NCBI RefSeq assembly: GCF_035046485.1
Contig: NC_085137.1
Coordinates: forward strand, 12,044,252 to 12,108,251
Source of the DNA: Aedes albopictus
Lineage: Eukaryota; Arthropoda; Insecta; Diptera; Culicidae
Length of the DNA: 64,000 nt
Direction: 5' to 3'
Shown here: piece by piece, positions 1-11,173 of the stretch
Numbering within the stretch: position 1 is the stretch's first letter
How the letters are laid out: each line of letters opens with the position of its first letter
Made by a program: the position numbers and the translations under genes
The notes under the pieces: generated by a model
What the model saw: only the letters and a program-made list of their open reading frames with translations
Told to the model about the DNA's origin: nothing
The model's database searches: none

Positions 1-84
1 ATGGAAGTTTTACTTTATTCCAAAAGCTAGACTTTACATATACTGGCGTGAGTGAGAAATGGACAAATTGAGGTGAAATTTGCG

Positions 85-158
85 AAAAAGTTACTCGTCC
101 TCTCGGTGAGACTCGAACTCACGACTCCTACTCACTAGACAGGCGCGTTAAGATTATT
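85..158 (-). repeat. tRNA-derived SINE head fragment, antisense
   Basis: Read on the minus strand this stretch has a good pol III B box (GTTCGAGTC at 118-110) inside a T-arm-like inverted repeat, preceded by a partial A-box-like stretch. It abuts the truncated start of the BEL fragment. It is not a complete tRNA because the acceptor and D arms are missing. I read it as the head of a truncated SINE; the family is not recognised. Confidence 0.45.
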
Positions 159-1895
159 TCATACCAAGAAAAAGGCTATGCTCATATAGCAACGGACAAG
201 GAGCTGGCAGAATCGGATCCGAAACGAGTTTGGTACTTGCCTTTGGGTGTTGTTGTTCATCCGAAGAAGCCGGAGAAAGTGCGCGTAGTTTGGGATGCAG
301 CTTCGACAGTCCAGGGGGTGTCACTCAACTCCGTCCTACTGAAAGGACCGGATCTGTTGACTTCTCTTCCTGCGGTGCTCAGCAGATATCGTCAGAGGCA
401 GGTGGCCATCAGTGGAGACATAAGGGAGATGTTCCACCAGGTGTTGATTCGTTCTGAAGATCGCCAGGCACAACGCTTCCTGTGGCGCGACCATCCTTCA
501 CAGCCAATTGAGGTGTACGTGATGGACGTAGCAACGTTTGGCTCCTCGTGCTCACCGTGTTCACTACAGTTCGTGAAGAATTTGAATGCGGACGAACAGG
601 CGGACGACTTCCCGAAAGCAGCCGAGGCAATAAAGGAAAACCACTACGTCGACGATTATTTAGACAGTGTAGATACAGTCGAGGAAGCAGTACAACTGGT
701 GAAAGAAGTTAGAACTGTCCACGCCACCGGAGGATTTGATATTCGGCATTGGATGTCGAATTCACCAGAAGTGATCGAGCGAATTGGAGACGGTAGCGAG
801 GGTACAACCAAACACTTCGTAATGGACAAATGCAGCAGTACAGAACGCGTACTAGGAATGACCTGGCAGCCAAGTGAGGACATATTCTCGTTCTGCATCC
901 AGTTACGAGAGAACCTTCAGCGTTTTATCGCGGGAGAGGCAGTACCAACGAAACGAGAAGCCCTGAGCGTGGTGATGAGCGTCTTCGACCCTCTGGGACT
1001 GGTAGCGGTGGCGTTAGTTCACGGGAAGGTGCTGCTTCAGGACATATGGAGAGCCGGTGTTGGCTGGGATGAGCAGATTCCGGCGGAAACAACTATTCGG
1101 TGGAAAGAGTGGGTCCAGATGTTGAAGAAGCTTGAAGAGGTGAAGGTACCCCGCTGTTATTTCCCTGGCTACGGAAAACAAGCCTACGAAACGCTGGAAC
1201 TGCACATATTCGTCGACGCCAGTGAATCAGCTTACGCGGCATGTGCCTACTTCCGCCTGGTGGATCAGGGCATCATCCGCTGTTGCCTTGTTTCAGCAAA
1301 AACAAAAGTCGCTCCTCTCAAACCGCTATCCGTTCCTCGGTTAGAGCTTCAAGCCGCCGTTATGGGAGCTCGCTTGATGAAAACCGTTGTTTCCAACCAT
1401 ACACTGAAAATCCATCGGAGAGTACTCTGGAGCGACTCCACAACAGTGCTGTCGTGGCTGCAATCCGATCCACGGCGTCGCACACAATTTGTAGCATTCA
1501 GGATTGGCGAGATCTTGGAGCTCACGGACATTAAGGACTGGCGTTGGGTTCCGACAAAATGTAACGTTGCGGACGACGCTACCAAATGGGGAAACGGACC
1601 CAATGTGGACCCGAACAGCCGCTGGTTTAAAGGACCAACTTTCCTGTACGAGCGAGAAGAAGATTGGCCTCAACGAAAACTTCCTTTGGCTGAGTCTCAG
1701 GAGGAGCTGCGTCCTTTGTACGTACATACCCATGTTGTAGTGGAACCAACATTGGATTTCAAACGCTTCTCCAAATGGGAGCGACTGATACGATGCGTCG
1801 CCTTCGTGCGCCGTTTCTACGAAAACTGCCTGCGGAGAATTCGACGACAACCATTGTATTCTTCATCAAGTTTAAGTCGAGAAGAACTGAGTAAT
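150..1895 (+). pseudogene. BEL/Pao retrotransposon fragment: reverse transcriptase and RNase H
   Basis: A long open frame begins upstream of any ATG, with residues matching the RT entry of the complete BEL at 11.2 kb (VWYLPLGVV), so no start codon is assigned. It keeps the RT catalytic YVDD box (near 646-657), the family block PTKREALSVVMSVFDPLGL, and an RNase H block with FVDAS and PRLEL. Homology ends near 1890; the frame then runs into unrelated DNA and stops at 1964. Gag, protease, integrase and LTRs are absent, so it is truncated at both ends. It is clearly diverged from the 11-kb BEL and so belongs to a different family. Long preservation of the frame suggests it is not very old. Confidence 0.9.
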
Positions 1896-2264
1896 TTTCG
1901 TTCAGTGCATTATTTTTCCGTGATAGGAATGGTCAAGAAATTTAACACAGCAAGCCCCATTTGATTTGACGTTTCGTTTATGCTCCGTACTAGGATCCGG
2001 AATAAAGCGACACATTATTATTTCTTGAGCGATTCCTTGCCTGAATTTTGCACGCATTGAGATAGGCCGCGATCAGCGTACTACCCATAAGGTTGCAAAC
2101 CAATACACGATGACAACACTAACGCCACCAAACACCATATTGCCACAGTCAGTGGTGAATTGAAACATTTCAAGTGGTGAATTTAATTAGTATGGGAAAT
2201 TAACCGATTGCAGCGCCACGCTATTGCCACTTGTGTTGCCGATTTCAAATGGCCGTTAAATTTC
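1896..2264. other. unassigned spacer
   Basis: No coding similarity, TIR or tandem structure seen beyond a short local repeat of a GTGGTGAATT-like motif near 2152 and 2174. Confidence 0.4.
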
Positions 2265-2515
2265 TTACACAGTTTCGAAACTGGACTTGGATGTCTGTTC
2301 TCTGTGTTCAAGTGTAGCTGTGCCAAACTGCTCTTCCGTTGGTAGGGCCACTGCTAACTGCTGCGCGTAATCTTGAGCCACTTCTACGTTACGCAGCTGC
2401 TCGATGTTGAGCCGCGGCGTTCGGCTTCGACGCGTGGTGATAACTGTCGAAAATTTTGAGCGCATGCATACAGCGACTAAGTAGTGATCCGAATCTATAT
2501 TCGCACTGATGGGGC
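2265..2515 (-). pseudogene. non-LTR retrotransposon fragment (RTE-like), end of endonuclease domain
   Basis: The minus-strand frame contains NIDSDHYLVAV, the SDH motif that closes an APE-type endonuclease domain, followed by a linker (RLNIEQLRNVEVAQDY) typical of RTE-type LINE polyproteins. Only about 80 codons remain before a stop; the preceding endonuclease part and the RT are missing. The RTE assignment is from memory of the linker. It could derive from the same family as the RT pseudogene at 24-26 kb, but the two pieces do not overlap, so this cannot be tested here. Confidence 0.7.
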
Positions 2516-2893
2516 TACCACCTTGGATCTAGCTAGGCGTGGTGCAGCGTTTCTTACTCAGCCGCTGGATGCCAGAACAGACGCTGTGTGAGCCGCACCT
2601 CCTTGGTGAACAGACGCTCGGGTCGTACCTCCTCAATCTAGCTGAAGTCAGTAGCACAACAGTGGCCAGGCTGCACTACCAGCTAAGCACACAACTCTTA
2701 GTTGGCGGTCTTTGTCATCGCTTGACCCGTGGAAGCATGAGGTAGGAACTTGTGAGGACCAGAGCTATGTTGGACGCTCTCCTTATCGACTCACCGTTTT
2801 GCAGCCCATGCTTCTATATGGTCGTGTATACAATGATGCATCATCATGCTTCACATCGATATGCTTCTTCGTCTCGCGGTTCCTAGCCATACC

Positions 2894-2977
2894 TATACTG
2901 CCGTGAATCGCATATCAGTCCCATCTTTGCTGGATTTCCTATGCAAATGGGACAGGTATGCGATTCACGACAGTATA
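2894..2977. mobile_element. 84-bp palindromic foldback element
   Basis: The ends TATACTGCCGTGAATCGCAT and its inverted partner ATGCGATTCACGACAGTATA pair over about 38 bp with few mismatches around a tiny loop. It lies against the broken end of the copia fragment at 2985. No clear target duplication is visible. Confidence 0.65.
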
Positions 2978-2984
2978 CATCCAT

Positions 2985-3590
2985 TGTACATGGCGGAACC
3001 ATGTTTGGATTGTTTTTACCCGTACATGGCTTCTTCAGTCTGCAGACCTTCGTCGAGTCCACGATGAACTCCTTGGGCTGCTCCATGTCGATTTCCTCTT
3101 CACTCAGTTTGCCTTCTAGGAAGGCGATAACAGCGTCCATCTGATCAATTTCCAAATCGTGCTTGGCCGCCATCGCCATCAGATACCGAATTGTTGAGTA
3201 CCTCACCACTAGTGCGTAAACGTCCTGGAAATCGATGCCCGACCTCTCCGAACATCCTTTGACAACCAAGCGGGACTTGTACCACTCGATCTCATTCAGC
3301 GCCTCGTTTGGTGGTAAACACCCACTTATTCCGGATGGCCTTCCGCTCCTTCGGTAGTTCTTGAAGCTCCCACGTCCCGTTAGTCTCGTGGGCTTCGACC
3401 TCCTGCCGCATAGCTTCTATCCATAGGTCCCGGTCCGGCCGCTTCAATACCTCATTGTACGAAGTTGGATTGTTCATCTCATGGATTGGGTTGGCTGTTG
3501 GGAAACGTTTTGGCGAGTATGTGTGCTATACGAAATAAAATCACTATACTTGCCTGAAGGGTGGCGCTCCCGTATTCTGGCATTCGTTGG
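2985..3590 (-). pseudogene. Ty1/copia fragment: linker and start of reverse transcriptase
   Basis: From 3590 downward the minus strand encodes the pre-RT linker (RERHPSGKYSDF), then RPDRDLWIEAM and IRNKWVF, which open the copia RT. A single-base shift near 3285 moves the frame to VVKGCSERSGIDF and continues to the block DLEIDQMDAVIAFLEGKL, with loss of homology near 3005 before the YVDD box. The order matches the complete copia at 54-59.9 kb, but many substitutions show a different, older copy. Integrase, gag and LTRs are absent. Confidence 0.88.
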
Positions 3591-3594
3591 CCAG

Positions 3595-4476
3595 AAAGTT
3601 TTTAATGAAGGCATTTGCCTTCCGAATCGCTTATTCATATTTCGTTCTTTCCGCTGTCACTTCGGATGCATTATCCATCAGATTCCAGGTGTATTTTTAC
3701 CCGAAAACCCCAATGTTGGAAATCCGGTCCGCCCTTGAACTGCGGAATTCCGCTCGCAGTGTTCGCCGTGGAGTCCATAACCTTTTATGACTTGGTTTGA
3801 AGAACGTCAAAGTTTGACAATGGAATAGGTTTGAAAAATTTTCATAACTTAACAATAGACTGCTGTGATTCCTTAAAAGAGTTGCTTAGTCTTCTATAGT
3901 AATATCGATTAGTTGCTAATCTTAGCATCAAAGTTAGAAGGAATCGCTTACGTGTCCCCAGAGGTTGGGGGAGGGAAAGTGAGGCAGAAGTGTGACCTCG
4001 TGCCTATCACTAGCCTGATTCACGAATTCATGAAACTTTTAATTTTAATTCATCGTTTTAATTCGTGCAGCGGAACTCACTCAAAATTTCTCTAGTAGTA
4101 ATTCTACTCGGCACCTGGATTTATAATTTACTTAGCACAGTTTCACTTGGATTGGCCTTCACTTATTCGGATCAACTACAACTACTCCGGTCACATGATC
4201 CACTTCAAATAGTTTGAATGTTCTTTGAAAACTCTATACGACCACCAAAATCCGCATACAAAGCCTCCATCGTCAACTTTGTAGAGAACGCAATTGATAC
4301 TATTGTAAAAGTTTTCAAAATTTGTCCAAAACAAATTCGGAAAACGTATACTAGCTGCTGCGAGTGAGTTGTCTGCCATATGCCTTGAACTTTTGTTGTA
4401 AACGAACGATTTTCACCTTATCTCACCTATAGCGCCTCTACAATGGGGGAGCATTCGAATTCATCTTATTGTCCGG
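3595..4476. other. unassigned spacer
   Basis: No recognisable protein, TIR or tandem repeat. Short frames on both strands show no motif. Confidence 0.35.
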
Positions 4477-4648
4477 AATGGATCACTAAAATAACTAAAA
4501 CGGCCGCTATGGAATGAACAGATAGCGCCACCGTAGCCTTGTGTGTTTGAAATAACTCAACTGATGCCACAATGCTAATGTCCATATACGGTGGTGCATT
4601 TGTTTTACATGCGATAAACCCTAGAAAAGTTTGCTTCATTGATCCATT
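4477..4648. mobile_element. 172-bp TIR element, copy 1 (AATGGATCA ends)
   Basis: The ends AATGGATCA and TGATCCATT are inverted. The whole unit recurs at 34796-34966 with nearly the same length and about 85% identity by eye, which fixes the borders. No protein is encoded. No unambiguous target duplication is seen. Confidence 0.75.
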
Positions 4649-5322
4649 AATCCAAGGTTGCCATGATTCACGCTGTGTTGGCCAATTTGTTGGGCCTGTT
4701 TAGCCAAATAATACAGCCAGGTTAATATGCATGGGACTTTACGAAAAAATATGTTGTGATTTCAAAATAATCGGATTGTCCGAAAATCTACAACAAATCT
4801 GAGTGAATGGAATTCTTGGAGAGAGATATTTCAGCAATTTCATGAATGGGTAATTTTGTAACGGTCTCAATTTTTAAAATTAAAAAAAAATGTCACTTGA
4901 AAGAAAAATCTTGCCAACCAAAGACGAATTCTACTTAAATAAAAAAGAAGTCAATCGAAACAGTACTCTTTGTTGAACTTCTACAAACGTGAATTCTACA
5001 CTCTTGGTCCCGCTACTGGACCACGCCGGGGTAAATAAAACACGTTTTCCGTTTCAGCATCATTGTCTTGCGTTGGTTGACTGTGATCGTCTCTAGCAAG
5101 CTGTAGTGTCCGAGCCGCTATCACTGACCGATCTTACTTTATTTGAATTTTTACCTAATCGGCTGATCTGGCATCAGCCGAAACACGTTTTCACTTCATT
5201 CGGTCGGGTGAAAACACCCAACCGTCCGGCGCAACAACACTCACAAAACTGAAAATTCTGGCTCTAGCTGTCAAACACGCTCAAACCAAAGTAGTCAGTA
5301 TCCACGCTAAAAGCGTGCGTTA
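4649..5322. other. unassigned spacer
   Basis: No coding or repeat structure recognised, apart from a small hairpin around 5200-5224 (CGGTCGGGTG with CACCCAACCG). Confidence 0.35.
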
Positions 5323-5435
5323 TAGGGCACCTCACTGTTTTGAATTTGTATGGGATTTTGACGTTTCTTGGCCTTGTTGTTTACAAGATTTCTGTAAGAG
5401 TGAAAGAGATGGAGAGGATTCCATGCAGTGCCCTA
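5323..5435. mobile_element. possible 113-bp TA-flanked TIR element
   Basis: TAGGGCAC at the left and GTGCCCTA at the right are inverted and flanked by TA on both sides. A 13-bp direct repeat AGCGTGCGTTATA (5312-5324 and 5442-5454) lies around it, so a local duplication is an alternative explanation. Confidence 0.4.
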
Positions 5436-6200
5436 TATTGGAGCGTGCGTTATATTGGATATGTTTCAATTTACCCACTCTAGATACTACACAAGCATAC
5501 ATATATTCTAAATCCGCGCCCAGTGTAGTAACAACAGCAATGAGGAACCACATGGCGTGGTACTTCTGTTTGCCCTACCCTACCACCTTTTGAAGAGACT
5601 CTCTCGAAAAGGAATGAGGTAATCGTCCACTACGGTACTGTGACGTATGGTGACCGAGCGACCGACCGAACCACTGGACTTCGCCAACTGCCTACTAATG
5701 AAAATGTGGGTAATTACTACTACTAGGCGTACCGCTGTCGGTGTAGCTACGCCACAGCGTTGACATTTGCGTACTTAAACTTCTTGAAGTTCAAACACTG
5801 AAGAAGACGCACGCTATACTACTTATATAGTTTGTTTAGGGGAAGTATAAACCGTGCATTAAGTAGGTAAAAAGGTAAAAGTTAAAGTGTTCTTGCTGTA
5901 CAACTTGAGCTCTTCAATATCTCACGATAAAGTATTCAATTTGACTCCGTTTTTTGGATTTATTTCACAGAAACCCCTGCAGGAATTCTTCCAGAAAGTT
6001 TCTATAAAGCACTAACAAAAATTACCTATGATTGTTTTAATAAGTTCTATTGGTAATTGTCTAGTTATTTCATATATAATTGTAGCAAAGAAACTGGATG
6101 AACAATCATGATCTTTTCGTAATGAAAACAATCTTAACTTCCTCACTTACTTTCAACAGGCGTAGGGTATGATTATAAATACTCATTATTAATGAGTGAT
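5436..6200. other. unassigned spacer
   Basis: No coding similarity. A third, inverted AGCGTGCGT lies near 5807-5815, but the pair is too short to define an element. Confidence 0.35.
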
Positions 6201-6214
6201 TAATGTTCAAATTG

Positions 6215-6488
6215 GGGTCTCCAGTTAGCCTAGTGGTTAAGGCTATGGATCGCCAATCCGGAGATGGCGGGTTCAATTCCCGTTCTGGTCGGGAAAATTT
6301 TCTCGACTCCCTGGGCATAGTGTATCATTGTCCTTGCCTCACAATATACAAATTCATGCAATGGCAGGCAAAATAAGCCCTTCAATTAATAACTGTGGAA
6401 ATGCTCAAAGAACACTAAGTTGAAGCGAGGCAGGCCACGTCCCAGTGGGGACGTAGAGCCATAAAGAAGAAGAAGAAGAAGAAGAAGA
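6215..6488 (+). mobile_element. Feilai-like tRNA-derived SINE, full length
   Basis: The 5' part is tRNA-like, with an A box (TAGCCTAGTGGTTAAGG) and a B box (GTTCAATTCC). The body ends in an AAG-type tail, AGCCATAAAGAAGAAGAAG. A perfect 14-bp duplication TAATGTTCAAATTG flanks it (6201-6214 and 6489-6502), so the insertion is complete and fairly recent. I recognise the sequence as Feilai-like, a SINE known from Aedes aegypti. Confidence 0.9.
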
Positions 6489-6502
6489 TAATGTTCAAAT
6501 TG

Positions 6503-7689
6503 TGAAAACAGTGTGACTAAGATTGATGATTAACGATTAAATCAAAATATATATAAATATATGCTTTTTGATCAATTTGAAACATTAATCATTAATAAAT
6601 TTATCAATTAGTAATTAATTCTCTGAAATAAAGAATAGCAAAAGAACAAAAAAAGAAAAAAAATAATAGGAACACTAACAGTAACAGGAACATAAACAAG
6701 AATAAGAATATTAATAGTAATAAGAATAAAAATTACAACTAGAAAGAATGAAAAAAAAAAGAATTAAAAAGAAAATCAACTAAAATCTCCTCTGGATTCT
6801 TTTGTGTGTCGAAGCTCAAGGGCTTCGACATTCTATGGACAAATCCATTGGACAGAGCAGCTACCAGCTAGTGTGCAACACTTTCTTCCGTGACCGCTTG
6901 CCATGCAGAGAGAGAGGGGCCAATTCTTTAGTCGATCCACAAACAGCTCAACCATCCATCGATTATCGTTCGTCTGTCTTCTATACCATACATGCATGCA
7001 GCAGTCGTGAGTTGACGCGTTCGCGCCCTAGTGCAAGCTTTTTTTTTTTTCAAATTATTTTTTTATGAAATTTGAATTCGACCTTTGGTGGTCGGCTTCT
7101 AGTAGCACTAGGTACATACTGTTGTAGAAGGTTCCAATGTTTTAGTAGCACCACACAACAACGCGTTCCACCAAACGCGATTCGTTGGTCGCTTCACCGC
7201 TAGAAGACTTCGGTTTCTAGCCACAGCTCAGTAGTGCTTCTGGAACCGGGTGCGTGTGAGCTGGTCGCGAATGGTAGTGTTTTTTTTTCTTCACCGGTTC
7301 GATTTGGGAGTCGTTACGTTGACGTAGCTGGGTGCGCGCGCGCGCAAAATTAAGTCACCTATATATCGACCGCGGAGTAGAACTAGTGCGAGTCGTCGAG
7401 TGCCATAACAGATGAGCCGTTAAATCGGACCCAATGTTACTCAACCAGCAACGGACTACGGTATACCGGGGCAAGTTGAAAGCGGTAATGTTCTTAATGT
7501 GTTATAGGTATATTATTTTTCGATTGAAAAGCATTTTTTCGTGAGAAGATAAAAACATTTGGCAAAAATGGACTAACTTTAGGCGTTTTATTCTAGTTAT
7601 TCTTGGGTTTACTGCACTTTATCATGTGTATTTACGAAATATACTGCCTCACTCTTATAACAGTCTGATATGACTTCCAAGTTAACGTT
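6503..7689. other. unassigned spacer with low-complexity A-rich tract
   Basis: 6620-6790 is an A-rich degenerate tract of AAT/AAG/AAC steps. At 7333-7344 there is a GC dinucleotide run. CTATATATCG at 7360-7369 is TATA-like but no transcript can be shown. At about 7458 GGTATACCGGGGCAAGTTG matches one terminus of the TA-flanked element at 49870-50086, with no partner end nearby. Confidence 0.4.
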
Positions 7690-7859
7690 ATGGAAAGTAC
7701 TCATTTTGAATGTATTTCCAAAAATCATAATAAAAATAGAAGATTTTTATCTAAACGTGTGAATATAATACTAGATCATGAGCGTCCCACATTGAATGTG
7801 CCCGCAAATCTGTTCCATCATCTTTTTTACACCAAATCCAAAAATTTTCACGATTATGT

Positions 7860-8055
7860 AGTTGGCCCACACCCGTCGTTTGCTGTTTTGCCTCGAGCAT
7901 GTGTGCTTGTCAACAAAGCAATCGTTGCTATACTAATCTCTGAACTAAGAGATGTAAGTACTATCATAATTGATGTATCTGTTGGAAACTTCAACTTCAT
8001 GCTGATGTATGTCCATTATTCGGTTTATTTATCTCATGATGAACCCATCACCTAG
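7860..8055 (+). pseudogene. Jockey-type LINE endonuclease fragment
   Basis: Within an open frame of 121 codons (7690-8055), the second half reads PRACVLVNKAI followed by STIIIDVSVG and YLSHDEP. This resembles the part of Jockey-clade endonucleases just before the GCDANAHH motif seen at 32.8 kb. The catalytic GCDAN block is absent and the first half of the frame shows no similarity, so this is a short decayed remnant. The call rests on remembered family patterns. Confidence 0.5.
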
Positions 8056-8104
8056 GGAAGCTTTGATTCAAAAAATTGTGATTCAATTATAATTAAAAAA
8101 AAAA

Positions 8105-8514
8105 ATCACAAACTGCTCCCTAATAAATTCTTGAAGGATGTCCATTAAGAACATCTGAAAGGTTTCCTGAATGAATTTCTGGACGAATTCCAGACGGATC
8201 TGCAGGAATTCCAAACGGAACTCTTGGAGGAAACCAAAGAAGAGATCATAGATAACTCCTGGAAAGAGTGCCCGAAGAAACCCCGGACGCAGTTTCTGAA
8301 AGAATTCCAGAAGAACTGTCCCGGCAAGAGTTTCCAAAAGAATCCCGGAAGAAGTTCCAGAAGAATTCACAAAGGAGCTCCTGAAACAATTCCAGAAGCA
8401 ATTCCTGACAGAAGCCAAGTTGAAATTCCTTGAGTTTTTGAGCAATCCCTGAAGTAGTTACTGAAGGAGCTTTTGGAAGGATCTCAGAAAGATTCCATGA
8501 AGAAATCCCACAAG
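8105..8514 (+). repeat. degenerate GGAATTCC minisatellite, block A1
   Basis: Diverged 12-15-bp units built on GGAATTCCTGGA/GAAG, with frequent small gaps, e.g. CAGGAATTCC and CAGAAGAATTC. The array resumes at 9361 beyond a TIR element. Confidence 0.75.
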
Positions 8515-9360
8515 GCACAATGGTCGGAAAAAGATAAAGTTCGGCCAAAACTCTTTTTATGTGTTTAATCGAAGTTATAGGTTGCCTAGATATGTTATAT
8601 AGTATTTTTAGTGTTTAAAAAGGGGTATTCAAAAATTACGTAATTTCAATATTTTCAAAAACGGTGAAAATCAGTAAAACCCCATATTTTTGCGTTTTTT
8701 GTTAAAAAATCAATTCGAATTTAAATAAATGATCATCTTTCGATCAAATCCAATCAAGTTTGTTCAAAAGGTGTGAAAAATGTGGAAAGATAAATTTTAT
8801 TTCAGTAAAAAATGGAAAAATAACGTAAAATATATGAAAAAGCATGACTTTTTTAAATAGCTCTAATTTGAAAAACAGCAAATTTCTGCAAAATATTTAA
8901 ACGTTTTTAGGCAGCTCTAGGCATGATGTTTAAGATGTACTATTCGAAATTGCGGCGACACGTGACGACACGAACCGTTTTTTAACTTAAAAATTACCAA
9001 AATTTCAAAGGTACAATATATGAAAATTTGAAAAGTTTTGTGACATATTAATTTTGCACCATACGTGCATTCAAACAGTCCAATAACAAGCTTTCATATG
9101 CTGGATAACTTAAAACATATATTCCATTCTCAAAATATTATTATTTTACTTTTTTCGAATAATTCATTTTTCAATTTTATGACTTAGGCCACTTTGGCAG
9201 TGAAAATGTCATTGAAATACAAAAGCTGGTACGCTTTAAATTAAGAATCATAAAAGTACAATACATTAACTTTGTCATAAGGTGAAATAAAGTTTAAAAA
9301 TATCAATTTCGTTTTTTGAGAGTTTTGGCCGCCCCTTTCTATGGAGCCCGACCAATGTGC
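8515..9360. mobile_element. 846-bp TIR element inside minisatellite A
   Basis: The ends GCACAATGGTCGG and CCGACCAATGTGC are inverted with one mismatch, and a second inverted pair CGGCCAAAACTC / GAGTTTTGGCCG lies just inside. The interior is AT-rich without a coding frame. Flanking DNA on both sides is the same minisatellite, which supports insertion. A short AAG follows both ends; the target duplication is uncertain. Confidence 0.6.
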
Positions 9361-9725
9361 AAGGGACTCCAGGATGAATCTCGCATGAAAGAGTTTCTGT
9401 AGGAATCTTGGAAAGTATTCCTGAAGTGTTCTCCCAGAGAACTCCTGTAGAAATTCCGGGTGAAATTGCTGGAATTCCCAGGCATATTTTTCATGAATAC
9501 TATTAGAAATCTATTAGGAGAATTTAGGATGGAATTCCTGGAGGATTCCCGGAAGAAATCCCGTGAAGTCTTAAAAATTATCTCTGAAGGAATCCTGAAA
9601 GGGATTACTGGAGGAACCTTTTAGGAAACTCAGAAAGGATCCTAGATGGAACTTCTGAAGGAACCCCAAAAACAATCTCAAATGGAGCTCCTGAGGAATC
9701 ACATAAGGAAATCTTAGAGGCAACC
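9361..9725 (+). repeat. degenerate GGAATTCC minisatellite, block A2
   Basis: Continuation of block A1 with the same unit (GGAATTCCTGGAGG, CTGAAGGAATCC), strongly diverged. Confidence 0.7.
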
Positions 9726-10076
9726 TAGATAAATTTGTAGAGAAATGATAAAGCACCCAAAAAATTAATTTTTGTTCGATCAACCAATTTCTATTGAAAA
9801 ATACAAAAGGCTGAAGTAATAATTCGACTATTTTTCAAACGCCATCAATACAAAAGAAGATGTTCTCAAGATCTACCCAAACTACCAAGTTCATGCTATG
9901 CTTTGTTGATGAGCCACATAATAACGATAATGTATCTCAAAAGAGAAACCTAAATTTAACCCACTAACTCCTAAGGTGTCTTACAATTGTAATTTTCATG
10001 AAAAAATATTATCAACAGTTAAGTTCCAATAAAATAAACATAATTCCACAAAAAAAATGGAAGTCTATGGTGTAGG
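9726..10076. other. unassigned spacer
   Basis: AT-rich, no feature recognised. Confidence 0.35.
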
Positions 10077-10092
10077 TCCAAAAAATATCTTC

Positions 10093-10354
10093 TTCTTCTT
10101 CTTGGCGTAACGTCCTAACTGGGACAAAGCCTGCTTCTATGAGCACTTCCACAGTTATTAACTGAGAGCTTCCTCTGCCAATGACCATTTTGCATGTGTA
10201 TATCGTGTGGCAGGCACGAAGATACTCTATGCCCAAGGAAATCAAGGAAATTTCCTTTACGAAAAGATCCTGGACCGACCGGGAATCGAACTGTCACCCT
10301 CAGCATGGTCATGCTGAATACCCGTGCGTTTACCGCCTCGGCTATATGGGCCCT
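10093..10354 (-). mobile_element. tRNA-derived SINE with Feilai-like body but different head
   Basis: On the minus strand the head has an A box (TAGCCGAGGCGGTAAACGC), a possible long variable arm and a B box (GTTCGATTC). The body after it (GGGCATAGAGTATC, TTAATAACTGTGGAAGTGCTC, AAGAAGAAGAAG tail) matches the Feilai-like body at 6215. A perfect 16-bp duplication TCCAAAAAATATCTTC flanks it (10077-10092 and 10355-10370). Confidence 0.85.
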
Positions 10355-10370
10355 TCCAAAAAATATCTTC

Positions 10371-10629
10371 AATGTAGATCCTTGACATCTGATATTTTTT
10401 TTAGCTCTATTTAAGCACAAATTGTATACTATCATTGTATTGTGATGTGATCCGTATAGATACAATGTATTTATAATTAGTGAAAGAGAGGACAACTACT
10501 GAACAAAAATAAGAAAATGACTGTCAGATGACATCATGGTTCACTAAAAATATCTTAAAGCATCAAAAAGCCTATTTCTTCCTGTTTCTATATTTTCGTC
10601 TTACTTTCCCACTCTCAAGCTGTAATTCA
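10371..10629. other. unassigned spacer
   Basis: Nothing recognised. Confidence 0.3.
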
Positions 10630-10810
10630 CGCTCGGAAGGAATCCTTGAAAGTCACAAAAGAAATCCCGTACAGAATCTCAGATAGAATCCTTAAAGAAG
10701 TCACGAAAGGAATCCCGGCGAGTTTCCAACAGGACTCTCTGCAAGGATAATTGAAGAAATCCCGGAACGAATGTCAAAAAACGGGAAGAATCTTTGAAGG
10801 AACCTCCCCG
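10630..10810 (+). repeat. degenerate GGAATTCC minisatellite, block B
   Basis: Short remnant with units such as GAAGGAATCC and GAAATCCCGG, the most decayed block of the family in the window. Confidence 0.55.
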
Positions 10811-10929
10811 AATACAAATTGAGATGTAGCTAAGCATTAGCAAACAACATCAATACACTTAGTACTGTCGTTTTATGTTGTAGCTTTAATGTACTCTGAC
10901 TTCAGCTTGACATATGAAAACATGACAAT

Positions 10930-11173
10930 GCTTCAATCTAACGTCATACTAATGTAAAACGATGTACATATGAGCATCAAGATACATAGAAAAACCTTAG
11001 GATCTGATGTTACATCAAAATGTAACGTCATGGTGATGTAAAAGGACGTGCTCATGAGCATCAAGATACATCCGAAAACATTAAGTTCTGATGTTACATC
11101 GAATTGTAACGTCATGCTGATGTATAATGATGCAAGTATAAACATCAAGAAACATTCAAAGACATTAGGCTCT
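10930..11173 (+). repeat. 84-bp tandem repeat array, left part
   Basis: Units carry TCTGATGTTACATC, then TGTAACGTCATG, then ATGAGCATCAAGATACAT. The TCTGATGT block at 11003 recurs at 11087 and, cut by the retrotransposon, at 11171, giving an 84-bp period. The array resumes at 18148. Confidence 0.85.

Noticed and set aside
110..158. Functional tRNA gene at the left edge; similarly at 30549-30631 and within SINEs
   Set aside because: B boxes are present but complete cloverleaf pairing is not. These are tRNA-derived repeat heads.
5312..5815. AGCGTGCGT repeats as TIRs of a 500-bp element
   Set aside because: Only nine bases match in inverted orientation, without matching flanks.
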